From: UBA6168 sp964573725
Lineage (GTDB): Bacteria; Bacteroidota; Bacteroidia; Chitinophagales; Saprospiraceae
Direction: 5' to 3'
Assembly: GCA_964573725.1 (NCBI GenBank)
Contig: CAZNLJ010000033.1
Location: forward strand, 1-55,178
Length of the DNA stretch: 55,178 bases
Below, piece after piece: positions 45,781-55,178 of this stretch. Both the position numbers and the translations under genes were made by a program. A model generated the notes under the pieces. That model was not told the DNA's origin. It was given only the letters and a program-made list of their open reading frames with translations, and did no database searches. The number at the start of each line of letters is the position of its first letter. Positions within the stretch are counted from its first letter, which is position 1.

Positions 45781-48700
45781 ATGAAAATACTATCCATCTC
45801 GCTGAAAAACCTGGCTTCCCTGGAAGGGGAGCATACCATCGACTTCACCACCGGCCTCCTCCGGCAGACCGGTATCTTCGCCATCACCGGCCGGACGGGC
45901 GCCGGCAAGACCACCGTCCTGGATGCCCTCTGCCTGGCCTTGTACGGCAAGGTACCCCGCCTGGAAAATCCCGGCGACCGGGAAGGTTACGTGACGGATG
46001 TATCCGGGGAGTCGCTGCAACGGACGGATGTCCGCACCCTGTTGCGAAAGGGAACCGCCGAAGGGTGGGCCAGCGTGAAGTTCACCGGCACCGACGGACA
46101 GGATTACCAGTCCACCTGGTCTGTCCGCCGCGCACACCTGAATATCAGCGGCAGGTTGCAGCAATCCCAATTCAGACTCGTGTCGTGCGGCGACACCCAA
46201 GCATTCCTGAACAACGGGAAAAACGACCACCAGACACATATCGAACGCCTGGTCGGCCTTACCTTCCAGCAGTTCAGCCGCTCCGTCCTGTTGGCGCAGG
46301 GCGATTTTTCGGCCTTCCTGCAGTCCAACGTCCAGGAGCGCGGCCTCCTGTTGGAACGGCTGACCGGCACGGAAATCTACAGCCGGATCTCCCGCCAGGT
46401 ACACGTGAAAAACGGTATTGCCAAGAACGAACTAGATAACCAAATGAAGCGCCTTGCGGGAATCCGGGTCTTGTCCGCCGAGGAACTGGCGGAAATATCC
46501 GGCCGGGAAGCGGCGTGCCGGGCGAACTTGGAAAGCCTCCGGATTCGATCCGATAAGGTCCGGGCTGGTATCCGTTGGTACAAGACCCTGGAGGAGCTGA
46601 CCGAAAACCTGCACTCGGCCCTCGAGAATGAGCAAAAGGTGCAGGAGGAACGGGACCAGGCTGCGGACCGGTTCCGGCAGCTGGATATCGTGCAGGCCGT
46701 CCAGGAAGCCCGGCCTCGGGTGGATATGCGGCGGCACCTGCAGTCGGAGGGGGAACAATTGGCGCGGGATTTTGCCCAGGCCGGCGACAGCCATCACCGC
46801 GCGCAAGAAAAGTTGCAGACCCTGCAACAGGTGTTCGAAAACAGTACCACCGCCCTGCAGCAGGCGGAGGAAGCCCTGGACGCCCTCCGGCCTTTGCTTC
46901 AAAAAGCCAGGCTCCTGGACGGTCAGCTGGCCGTCCAACGGCAACAAGTGGACAACGCGGCAGCCGACCGGGACAGAATCGAACGGAATCTGTCGAAGCA
47001 GTCGGATCTGCTCCGCCAACTGGAAAAGGACAGGACGGTCGCCGAATCTTCGCTGGCCGACAAGTTACAATGGAAAAAAGACCGGGCTACCCTGCAAACC
47101 ATCCGGGAGAACCAAGGTCTCATCGAACAGCAACTCCAGGTGGCCGGACAACTACTGCCCCAACTGGCCACCGCGGATACCGATGTCGAAAAGGCCCGGC
47201 AGGACCTGCTTGCGGCCGAGCGGAACCTGGAGGCAGGAAAAAAGGAATCGAACAAGAACCGGGCGTACCGCGACCAGCTGGAAAAACGTCAAGAAAACCT
47301 GGCGGCGGAAGGCGACCCGGCGACCGGGCTGGCCGAGCTGACCAAGCGACTGTCCGACCTGGAACAGCAACGCGACACAATCCGGGATGCCGATCACCTC
47401 TGGCAGCTGCTTTCCCGGTCCGAAGCCGTGGTAAACCGCCTGGCCGGGGAAGCGGCCGAACTGGAGGCTGCACGTCCCGACTTACTAACAGCCATCGAAT
47501 CGACGACCCGGATGGTCTCGGAGACCTACCTCCGCCGGGATACCGTCGCCCGGCTGCTGGATAAGGTCCGCCTGGAGATGTCCGCCGATGTGGTCGGTCT
47601 CCGGCAGACCCTCGAACCGGAGACCCCATGTCCGGTCTGCGGCAGCACCCACCACCCCTACCGGCACTCGGCGCAAGCCCCCCACCCCGCCCTCGATTCC
47701 CTGCAACAGGAATTGGACAATGCCGAACAGGACCACGTACGCTACCAACAGGAGCTTCACCGGCTGCAGGCTCAAGCCGAGCAGCTGGAAAATCAGGTTC
47801 GAACGAACCAAGAGGCCCGATTGGCCCAACAACAGGAACGGCATCAACTGCTCACCGATTGGGACCGGCTGGCCTACACCCCGCAACTGGACAATGTGCC
47901 GGCCGAAAACCGGGCGAAGCACCTGACGCAGGCCGGAAAGGCTTGTAACGAGTCCCTGCAGTCCTGCCGCAGCTTGCAAGAGCAACTCCTGCAACGCCAA
48001 AAAGACATGAACCGGATCCAACAGGAACTGCAGGACTGCAGCCAACACCTCCGGACGGCGGAAACACAGGAGAACGTGCTCCGACAAAATGTGGACAACC
48101 GGAAAAACCGGCTGGACCTGCTCCGGATGAACCAACAACAACTGCAACAAGGGTTGCAGGATGTGAGCAAGACCCTGCAACCCTTCCTGGCCTCCGACAA
48201 TTGGATACCCGCATTCCGGGACAACCCGTCGGAATTCCGTTCCCGCCTGACGGAAGGCATCCGCAAATGGTCGGAGAACGAACAGGCCATCGCCGAACTG
48301 CAATCGCAAATCCATGTCATGAACGGGCGGAAAGCCGAATTGTCAGCAATCATCCAAGGGTACCGTGAACAACTGCCGCAAGCTCAAGACAATTGGCAGG
48401 CCAATTGGGACCGGCTTCAAGGGTTCCTGGCGGACCGGCGGCAGCTGCTCGATGGCCGACCTGCCGACGAGGTAGAAACCCAGGCCCAGGAGGCCGTCCA
48501 TACCGCCCGGAAAATCCTGGCCCAGACACAGGCGGAACGGCAACAGGCAGAGAACGCGCTCGCCGGCAGCGCAGCGAATCTCCAAACCCTGCGCGACCAA
48601 CTGCAACATCACCGGACGACCGCCGAGGCGGCCGCCGAAGCGTTCCGCGAATGGCTGGATTCCTTCTGCCAAGGCATGCAACTCACCCTGGATATGGACG

Positions 48701-49518
48701 GATTGGACGAATTGCTTCGGTATGACCAGGCTTGGATCCTGCAGGAACAGTCGTTCCGGGATGACTGTGTCAATCGCTTGAATGCGGCACAAACCATCAC
48801 CGGGGAAAGAAAGGCCCGGCTCGAGGAATACCTGCGGAAACCCGCGACCGATCAACCGCTTGCCGACCTCGAAACGGAACAAAGCCGCCTTGGGCAGGAC
48901 CTCGAGCGAACCCTGAACGAACATACCGCCTTGCAGCTCACCCTGCGACAGGACGAAGAACAACGGCGCGTCCATGAGCAGGCTTGCCGCGAACTGGCGC
49001 AGCGGCAGGAGGAAGCGGATCGCTGGGGACGCCTCGATACAGTCATCGGCTCCGCGGATGGCAATGCCTTCCGACAAATCGCCCAGCAGTACTCCCTCGA
49101 CGAACTGCTGCGTTACGCCAACCGGCACCTCGAGACCATCGTCCGCCGCTATACCCTCGAAAGGATTCCCGAATCCCTGGGCCTGCAGGTCATCGACCGC
49201 GAAATGGGAGACGAGGTCCGCAGCGTGTTGTCACTTTCCGGTGGGGAAACCTTCCTGGTCTCCCTGGCCATGGCATTGGGGCTGGCTTCCCTCAACTCCC
49301 AACAAGTCCGGGTGGAGTCGCTCTTCATCGACGAAGGGTTCGGCGCACTCGATCCGGAATCCCTCCACCAGGCCGTGGACGCCCTGGAACGCCTGCATGA
49401 ATCAGGACGCAAGGTCGGGGTGATCTCCCACGTCCGCGAAATGACCGAACGCATCCCGGTCCAGATCATCGTCCGCCGGATTGCCAACGGCCGCAGCCGC
49501 CTGGAAATACCCGGCTGA
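45781..49518 (+). CDS. sbcC: SbcC (Rad50-like) ATPase subunit
   Basis: A 1245-residue SMC-like ATPase. N-terminal Walker A GRTGAGKTT (37-45); a Q-loop and lobe follow. Long coiled coils (about 200-1040) are interrupted by the zinc hook CPVCGSTHHPY (Cys617, Cys620). The C-terminus has the ABC signature LSGGETF (about 1152-1158) and Walker B LFIDEGFGALD (1181-1191). Partner of SbcD; together they tether and cut DNA ends. It is at the upper end of the family's usual length, owing to an extended coiled coil. Confidence 0.95.
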   Translation: MKILSISLKNLASLEGEHTIDFTTGLLRQTGIFAITGRTGAGKTTVLDALCLALYGKVPRLENPGDREGYVTDVSGESLQRTDVRTLLRKGTAEGWASVKFTGTDGQDYQSTWSVRRAHLNISGRLQQSQFRLVSCGDTQAFLNNGKNDHQTHIERLVGLTFQQFSRSVLLAQGDFSAFLQSNVQERGLLLERLTGTEIYSRISRQVHVKNGIAKNELDNQMKRLAGIRVLSAEELAEISGREAACRANLESLRIRSDKVRAGIRWYKTLEELTENLHSALENEQKVQEERDQAADRFRQLDIVQAVQEARPRVDMRRHLQSEGEQLARDFAQAGDSHHRAQEKLQTLQQVFENSTTALQQAEEALDALRPLLQKARLLDGQLAVQRQQVDNAAADRDRIERNLSKQSDLLRQLEKDRTVAESSLADKLQWKKDRATLQTIRENQGLIEQQLQVAGQLLPQLATADTDVEKARQDLLAAERNLEAGKKESNKNRAYRDQLEKRQENLAAEGDPATGLAELTKRLSDLEQQRDTIRDADHLWQLLSRSEAVVNRLAGEAAELEAARPDLLTAIESTTRMVSETYLRRDTVARLLDKVRLEMSADVVGLRQTLEPETPCPVCGSTHHPYRHSAQAPHPALDSLQQELDNAEQDHVRYQQELHRLQAQAEQLENQVRTNQEARLAQQQERHQLLTDWDRLAYTPQLDNVPAENRAKHLTQAGKACNESLQSCRSLQEQLLQRQKDMNRIQQELQDCSQHLRTAETQENVLRQNVDNRKNRLDLLRMNQQQLQQGLQDVSKTLQPFLASDNWIPAFRDNPSEFRSRLTEGIRKWSENEQAIAELQSQIHVMNGRKAELSAIIQGYREQLPQAQDNWQANWDRLQGFLADRRQLLDGRPADEVETQAQEAVHTARKILAQTQAERQQAENALAGSAANLQTLRDQLQHHRTTAEAAAEAFREWLDSFCQGMQLTLDMDGLDELLRYDQAWILQEQSFRDDCVNRLNAAQTITGERKARLEEYLRKPATDQPLADLETEQSRLGQDLERTLNEHTALQLTLRQDEEQRRVHEQACRELAQRQEEADRWGRLDTVIGSADGNAFRQIAQQYSLDELLRYANRHLETIVRRYTLERIPESLGLQVIDREMGDEVRSVLSLSGGETFLVSLAMALGLASLNSQQVRVESLFIDEGFGALDPESLHQAVDALERLHESGRKVGVISHVREMTERIPVQIIVRRIANGRSRLEIPG

Positions 49519-49560
49519 CGGCATCCCGGGAATATTCCGGCATGGGAACGGAAATCCCCA

Positions 49561-49568
49561 TATATTTG
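49561..49568 (+). promoter_or_regulatory. Possible -7 element upstream of the LETM1-like gene
   Basis: TATATTTG matches TAnnTTTG, about 52 bases before the ATG at 49621. No -33 TTG is seen. Confidence 0.3.
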
Positions 49569-49620
49569 TAGGGGTGTATGCAAGGTCGTCCGACGAGCCG
49601 TTTATCCGGCTCCCGTGTAT

Positions 49621-50028
49621 ATGGCGACCACCGGCAATCACCCTCAGCCGACGAATATGATGGTCACCAGACTTAAGAAATTTACCCGGATTCCCAGGCG
49701 TATGGTGTGGGCTTTCGTTTATGAAAGCTTGGAAACCAAACAGATGATTCAAACTTTCGCCCATCGGGGATTCGTGGAGCTCCGCATGGCGGACCCCGCC
49801 TCCGGTCCCAGTCCGGCGGAAATGGACCGGGCCGTCCGCCAACTCCGCGACATTCCCCGCTTCCTGCCTTTCTTCGTTTTCATCGTCGTACCGATGCCTG
49901 GCGTGACGGAAGGATATGTACTCCTGGCTGTCAGCCTGGAGAAATGGCTCGGCCGGAAAGTCAGCCTCCTGCCCAGCCAATTCCGCAAGGTGTTCCAGGA
50001 ACCGGAGGAACAGGAACTCGCCTCCTGA
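49621..50028 (+). CDS. Small LETM1-like protein
   Basis: A 135-residue protein. The C-terminal ~85 residues (about MDRAVRQLRDIPRFLPFFVFIVVPMPGVTEGYVLLAV...LLPSQFRKVF) resemble the C-terminal part of LETM1-domain proteins, with one hydrophobic helix (FLPFFVFIVVPM). Larger Bacteroidota homologues are called LETM1-related. Here only the domain end is present. Function unknown, possibly membrane-associated. ATGs at 49657 and 49660 are alternative starts. Confidence 0.5.
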   Translation: MATTGNHPQPTNMMVTRLKKFTRIPRRMVWAFVYESLETKQMIQTFAHRGFVELRMADPASGPSPAEMDRAVRQLRDIPRFLPFFVFIVVPMPGVTEGYVLLAVSLEKWLGRKVSLLPSQFRKVFQEPEEQELAS

Positions 50029-50659
50029 ACACCAGCCAATAAGAATCCCACCAATTCGCCCAATCCATAAAATTCGCCGACCCCACTCCCCGCGAAGCGG
50101 GAAGAAAAAAATCCATTAATCACCGACCCGCCGTTCCCCATCCTTCCGCCAATAATTTCAGCAAAAAATAAAATCCCACCAATTCGCCCAATCCATAAAA
50201 TTCGCGGACCCCACTCCCCGCGAAGCGGGGACCAGCCCCCCCCTCCCCCGACCCCACTCCCCGCGAAGCGGGGAGAAAAAAATCCATTAATCACCGACCC
50301 GCCGTTCCCCCATCCTTCCGCCAATAATTTCAGCAAAAAATAAAATCCCACCAATTCGCCCAATCCATAAAATTCGCGGACCCCACTCCCCGCGAAGCGG
50401 GGACCACCAAAACCTCCTCCCCGACCCCACTCCCCGCGAAGCGGGGACCACCCCCCCCTCCCCCGACCCCACTCCCCGCACCAGCAGGAACCACCAGCAC
50501 CGTATCTCATCCCGCCACGACAAAAGAAACCCAAAAAAAATCCGGCGGACACATGCAACCCCAGCCAAAAAAAACGTTAATCCTAAAAATAACAAATAGC
50601 CACGACCCCATCCGGGAACCGAACCGGCACCTCCACGCAGCAATAAAATCCCGACGCAT
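50029..50659. other. Gene-free region dominated by a palindromic repeat array
   Basis: The array at 50045-50479 is described separately. The remainder (50480-50659) is A/C-rich with no gene that I can support. Minus-strand frames of 269 and 223 residues across the array are translations of the repeats and not genes. Confidence 0.6.
50045..50479. repeat. Composite palindromic (REP-like) repeat array
   Basis: The palindrome CCCCGCGAAGCGGGG recurs at 50216-50230, 50259-50273, 50388-50402 and 50432-50446, with a slightly shorter copy at 50088-50101 and a half copy at 50474-50479. The palindromes sit in two longer modules. Module A (about 57 bases, beginning ATCCCACCAATTCGCCC) occurs at 50045, 50174 and 50345. 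Module B (about 70 bases, beginning GAAAAAAATCCATTAATC) occurs at 50103 and 50274. A B-A-spacer-palindrome unit of 171 bases is duplicated. Confidence 0.9.
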
Positions 50660-51313
50660 ATGCAGCGATTCTTCATCTTCCTTTCGATGGGACTTCTCCT
50701 CCTGGGGTGGTCTTCCTGTGAAGAAGACCTGACGCAGGACATCACCGAGCTGTCCCGATCCGCCGTGATGGAGACACCGGTAGCCGACGGGGAGAAGTCG
50801 AAACCTGCCATGGAGACGACCGCACCGGCAGCCCCGGCCCCGGTACCGGCCGATCCGACCGAAGCGGCCCCGGTACCGCCTCCGGCGGAAGCCCCGGCGG
50901 TAGCCGCAGTCCCGGATACGACCGGCCAACTGCCGATGATGAATGTGCCGACCTTCAATTACATCCCCCTGCCCGAGCACTCCCAACCACTTTTTTCCCG
51001 TTCCTGTCTCCTGGAGGAAGATCCCGGAAAATGTTCCGCCGGCCTGTTGCAGCAATGGTTGTACAAGCACCTGCGGAATACACCGGCGGAATTGATTTCA
51101 AGGGAAGGGGCCATCGAATACATTTCTTTTACGATCAATGAGTTCGGAGACGTAATCGACATCGGGCATGCCGGCACAAAAGGATCGCCGAACAAAGCGC
51201 GGGCGGATGCCGCACTTGCTGCGGTACGGGGGATGCCGACTTGGCAACCGGCCGTCCGGAATGGCAAGCAAGTCCGCATGGCGGTGATCCTACCGGTGAG
51301 ATTCGATATTTAG
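50660..51313 (+). CDS. Lipoprotein with TonB C-terminal-like domain
   Basis: A 217-residue lipoprotein: MQRFFIFLSMGLLLLGWSSC (Cys20). A proline/alanine-rich linker (about 50-90, APAAPAPVPADPTEAAPVPPPAEAP) is followed by a TonB-C-like domain (about 125-217, AIEYISFTINEFGDVIDIGHAG ... WQPAVRNGKQVRMAVILPVRF). Classical TonB is anchored in the inner membrane by a helix. This one is a lipoprotein, so it may serve as a periplasmic energy-transducer-like partner or an accessory rather than TonB itself. Confidence 0.75.
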   Translation: MQRFFIFLSMGLLLLGWSSCEEDLTQDITELSRSAVMETPVADGEKSKPAMETTAPAAPAPVPADPTEAAPVPPPAEAPAVAAVPDTTGQLPMMNVPTFNYIPLPEHSQPLFSRSCLLEEDPGKCSAGLLQQWLYKHLRNTPAELISREGAIEYISFTINEFGDVIDIGHAGTKGSPNKARADAALAAVRGMPTWQPAVRNGKQVRMAVILPVRFDI

Positions 51314-51453
51314 GATGTAGGCGGTCCGGAATAGGGCCGGCCGCTGTATGGCGAGTCGATGGGTCGGGTATCGGAGGACCGGGAACCCGGCGCTTCCGGC
51401 CCTTTGTCACCGGCATACGGCAATAGTCCGCGCAGGGACCCGGACTTCGGGCG

Positions 51454-52635
<1,182 letters not shown>

Positions 52636-52663
52636 GAAGGTGGACTTTATCTGGTTAGTGCCG

Positions 52664-52671
52664 CAAAGGTA
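52664..52671 (-). promoter_or_regulatory. Possible -7 element of the thiolase gene
   Basis: CAAAGGTA reads TACCTTTG on the coding strand, ending 29 bases before the start codon. No clear -33 TTG is seen. Confidence 0.35.
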
Positions 52672-52797
52672 GGCACTTTTGCAGTTCGGTTCACAGGCCG
52701 TCCACCGCCTTTTTAAGAACCGGAACTACGGCAGGCCCGGCGTACACGGCCGGAAGGAAACCGCAGGCAGGCCGGAGACAGGAGATGGGGTGTCGCT

Positions 52798-53220
52798 TCA
52801 GAAGAAGCGCTTCAGCGTGCCGAACGGATTGAAGCCGGCCTTTTGCTTGTCCCACGCCTCGAAATCCTCGCGCAGGATGATCCCCATCAGGTCCTTGTGC
52901 TCGTCCACGACCGGAATGATGTTGTAGGTCTTCGTATCGAAAATCTCGCGGGCATGCTCCATGGTATTTTCCGGGGACAGCTCCACCATTTCCTTGGAGA
53001 CCAGCTCTTTCGCCATCAATCGGGCATCCAGCCCCATGACGTATTGCGCCAGGAACTCGTCCCGGAAAATAACACCGATGAATCGGATACCCTCCACCAC
53101 CGGCAGGAATTCATTGGGAAAATGTTGGAAGACGTATCGGATGGTATCTACGGTCGCTTCCGCTTCGATGACGGTACAGTTCGTCCGCAGGATATTGGTT
53201 ACAGAATTGCGTGGCTTCAT
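52798..53220 (-). CDS. Two-CBS-domain protein
   Basis: A 140-residue cytosolic protein of two CBS motifs: about 5-65 (VTNILRTNCTVIEAEATVDTIRYVFQ ... FLPVVEGIRFIGVI) and about 68-128 (LVSKEMVELSPENTMEHAREIF ... IIPVVDEHKDLMGIILRED). CBS pairs bind adenine nucleotides and regulate partner proteins; the partner is unknown here. Its start is the ATG at 53220. Confidence 0.9.
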   Translation of the reverse strand: MKPRNSVTNILRTNCTVIEAEATVDTIRYVFQHFPNEFLPVVEGIRFIGVIFRDEFLAQYVMGLDARLMAKELVSKEMVELSPENTMEHAREIFDTKTYNIIPVVDEHKDLMGIILREDFEAWDKQKAGFNPFGTLKRFF

Positions 53221-53733
53221 CGGACCGTGTGTTTTAGTGTAAGTACTTGTTGTGGCACCGCCATGTCATTGACCACCACCCGAGGGTGGCAGGACACCCG
53301 AAGGGCTGCCGGTGTTGACATTGGGGATGTTGGAGGGACTATACGTTGGGAACGAAGCAAAAAATCTGCCGCAATGGGTTATTATACGCCCGGAAGGGAT
53401 TATCAATTCACATATATTCCAGCGTCATTCTTATTTTTCTACCTGTTAGATACTTATCATTTCGAGAAAACAACTTGCCTTCCTGAGGCCCCACAGGACC
53501 ACCTCCGCCGGCAGCCATCTGTTCGCGTCGGCGGATCATAGGACATTCGCCCCTGTTCGGGGAATTGCGGGGACGTAGCCGACCGGCATACCGTGCTCAT
53601 CCGTTCCAATGAACCGTGCATGCCCGCAGGTGTTCCTATTGTATGGAATCGTACGCACCCGCCTCGGGATCATATCGTCGGGGAAAGGACGTACACAAAT
53701 ATACAACGCACGCGCAGTAATAAAAATTATCAT
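53221..53733. other. Divergent upstream region of the CBS and nadA genes
   Basis: No gene seen. It contains an AT-rich stretch (about 53370-53460) and a small CCACCC/GGGTGG stem near 53276-53290. I could not place a promoter or riboswitch with confidence. Confidence 0.4.
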
Positions 53734-54747
53734 ATGAATACCACGGAATTGACAGACCATCTGTTGTTCGACCTGGAATCAAACGGTTTTCTCGACATCC
53801 CGGCGGACCCCTCCCTCGACCTCCCGGCGGAAATCGCCCGATTGAAGCGGGAGAAGAACGCCATCATCCTGGCGCACTATTATCAGGAATCGGAAATCCA
53901 GGACATCGCCGACTACATCGGCGACAGTTTGGGGCTTTCCCAAGAGGCTGCCCGGACGGATGCGGACATCATCGTCTTCGCCGGTGTCCATTTCATGGCG
54001 GAAACGGCCAAGATGCTCAGCCCGCAGAAAAAGGTGCTGCTGCCCGACCTCAAGGCGGGGTGTTCGTTGGCGGATGCCTGCCCGGCCCCCTTGTTCCGCA
54101 AGTTCAAGGAAAAATATCCCGACCACCTGGTGGTCAGCTACGTCAACACCACGGCGGAAATGAAAACCCTCACCGATATCTGCTGCACCTCCACCAATGC
54201 CGTGCAGATCATCGAAAGCATTCCGGCTGACCAACCGATCATATTCGCCCCGGACATCAACCTGGGCCGTTACCTGATCCGAAAGACAGGACGCGACATG
54301 GTGCTCTGGAACGGCGCGTGCATGGTGCACGAACTTTTCTCCCTGGAAAAGATCACCAAACTCCGGCACCGCCATCCCGATGCCCTGCTGATCGCCCACC
54401 CGGAATGCGAAACGCATATCCTCGACCGGGCGGATTACATCGGTTCCACCACCGGCCTGCTCAAGTTCACCCAACGCAGCCCGGCCTCCACCTTCATCGT
54501 CGCGACCGAAGCCGGCATCCTCCACCAAATGCAGAAGGCATCTCCCGACAAGGTCTTCCTGCCGGCTCCTCCGGACAATACCTGCGCCTGCAACGAGTGC
54601 CCGCACATGCGCCGCAACACCCTGGAAAAACTCTATACCTGCATGCTTTACGAACAACCGGAGATCGTACTCCCGGACTGGGTCATCCGGGAAGGGGTGA
54701 AAAGCATCCACCGGATGCTGGAAATCTCCAAATCGGCCGGCTTGTAA
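53734..54747 (+). CDS. nadA: Quinolinate synthase A
   Basis: Makes quinolinate from iminoaspartate and dihydroxyacetone phosphate in NAD synthesis. The 337-residue protein has AHYYQESEIQDIADYIGDSLGLSQ (45-70), FAGVHFMAETAKML, and the three 4Fe-4S cysteines of the family: Cys110 (AGCSLAD), Cys196 (NGACMVH) and Cys289 (CNECPHM). The ATG at 53734 gives the normal length. nadB and nadC are not in the window. Confidence 0.95.
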   Translation: MNTTELTDHLLFDLESNGFLDIPADPSLDLPAEIARLKREKNAIILAHYYQESEIQDIADYIGDSLGLSQEAARTDADIIVFAGVHFMAETAKMLSPQKKVLLPDLKAGCSLADACPAPLFRKFKEKYPDHLVVSYVNTTAEMKTLTDICCTSTNAVQIIESIPADQPIIFAPDINLGRYLIRKTGRDMVLWNGACMVHELFSLEKITKLRHRHPDALLIAHPECETHILDRADYIGSTTGLLKFTQRSPASTFIVATEAGILHQMQKASPDKVFLPAPPDNTCACNECPHMRRNTLEKLYTCMLYEQPEIVLPDWVIREGVKSIHRMLEISKSAGL

Positions 54748-55178
54748 GGCGCATTGCCAAGCGCTCCCGGCAAAGGCAGCGCTTCCGGTCGAGGACCGGA
54801 CCCGGACCACCCGCTCCGGCCTGCGCCAAAGACTTTCCTCCGACCTGAACGCCGAAGCGCGCAGCTTCCGGCACGCCAATAGTATGTTTCCACCACCGGC
54901 GTCCATGGCGAGGATGAATCCATGCCCGCCTCCGCATTGTTGGGAATGCGACGAATGAAGCGCTCCTACGCATCTTTCGTACCCCGGAAACCAAATCGAA
55001 TACCTGATTGCAAGGTTAGCCCGATTGTATATAACGTCAGCTGCGCATAACCAAAAGGGATTTACGGCGCTTCCCGCCTTTGGGACAGGGCGGCGGGGGG
55101 GGCGCGGGGGGCGCCCCCCCCCCCCCCCTAACAATTTTGTGGGCCGGGGGCCCACCCCCCCCCCCATGAACGGCGCGG
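54748..55178. other. Right-end non-coding region with repeat copy and low-complexity end
   Basis: No gene seen after nadA. It contains the second repeat copy (54960-55093). From about 55088 to 55178 the sequence is mostly runs of G and C (for example a run of 15 C near 55114-55128), which looks like an assembly end rather than biology. Confidence 0.6.
54960..55093 (-). repeat. Dispersed repeat, copy 2 (inverted relative to 1533-1668)
   Basis: The reverse complement of this block matches 1533-1668, with the conserved runs listed for copy 1. Beyond its 3' limit (towards 54950) the two flanks are no longer similar. The other side runs into the GC-rich contig end, in the place where copy 1 has its hairpin. 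Confidence 0.75.

Noticed and set aside
50045..50479. Repeat array considered as a CRISPR
   Set aside because: Repeats differ in length (57, 70 and 15 bases), the intervals between them are repeated rather than unique, and no cas genes are nearby.
49749..50558. A 269-residue minus-strand open frame over the palindromic array (and an overlapping 223-residue one)
   Set aside because: Their residues repeat the palindrome translation (PLRGEWG and PRFAGSGV units), they overlap the LETM1-like gene, and there is no start context or family similarity.
55015..55060. Possible integron attC or lox-like site in the right repeat copy
   Set aside because: GTTATGCG and CGTTAT resemble attC core pieces only in part. 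There is no gene cassette or integrase, and the same sequence recurs in the left copy in another setting.
53779..55167. A 462-residue minus-strand frame across nadA and the repeat
   Set aside because: It is antisense to nadA, with its Fe-S cysteines clearly on the plus strand. It runs into the homopolymer end and shows no family motifs.

Overview
The window looks like a GC-rich chromosome segment from a Bacteroidota bacterium, most likely a Saprospiria/Lewinella-type lineage. The evidence is a type IX secretion sorting domain, a FISUMP-domain secreted protein, VCBS/ASPIC-UnbV proteins, DUF4199 and DUF5690 proteins, weak ribosome binding sites, and several upstream sites matching the Bacteroidota promoter pattern TTG-N17-20-TAnnTTTG. 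The taxon is inferred from gene content only. The last ~90 bases are G/C homopolymer runs typical of a contig end.

Layout. 1-1203: a TPR lipoprotein (minus) cut by the left edge. 1204-2046: no gene, but a hairpin and one copy of a ~135-bp dispersed repeat. 2047-6386: rpiB (minus), lpxK, a CotH-like secreted protein and a dihydroorotase-like protein lacking its metal ligands. 6515-9852: two DUF4199-type membrane proteins (the first frameshifted) and two glycosyltransferases. 10032-14000: a dicarboxylate/amino-acid symporter, a phosphonate-associated type alcohol dehydrogenase and a DUF5690 carrier. 14018-17488 (minus): a large Dna2-like nuclease-helicase. 17741-28166: mostly exported proteins (VCBS/T9SS protein, DUF192, beta-helix lipoprotein, DUF2062, proline-rich protein, peptidase-G2-like protein, S8 protease) and a BASS transporter. 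28325-30840: a TrkH/KtrB-TrkA/KtrA potassium uptake pair. 30844-35795 (minus): a VCBS/CRTAC lipoprotein behind a helical-repeat protein.

36081-40888 is a complete leuCDBA operon ending in a clear intrinsic terminator. It is followed by tRNA-Gly(CCC) with its own terminator, a decayed AAA_14-type ATPase pseudogene, a small lipoprotein and a FISUMP protein (minus). 44494-49518 is sbcDC. Then come a small LETM1-like protein, a palindromic composite repeat array (50045-50479), a TonB-C lipoprotein, thiolase (minus), a two-CBS-domain protein (minus) and nadA. The right end holds the second, inverted copy of the dispersed repeat.

Most genes are housekeeping (leucine, NAD, lipid A, DNA repair, potassium uptake) or cell-surface functions. 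I see no intact phage, insertion sequence, CRISPR array or obvious new enzymatic system. The most unusual items are the inverted dispersed repeat shared by the two ends, the palindromic array, and the metal-site-less dihydroorotase homologue.
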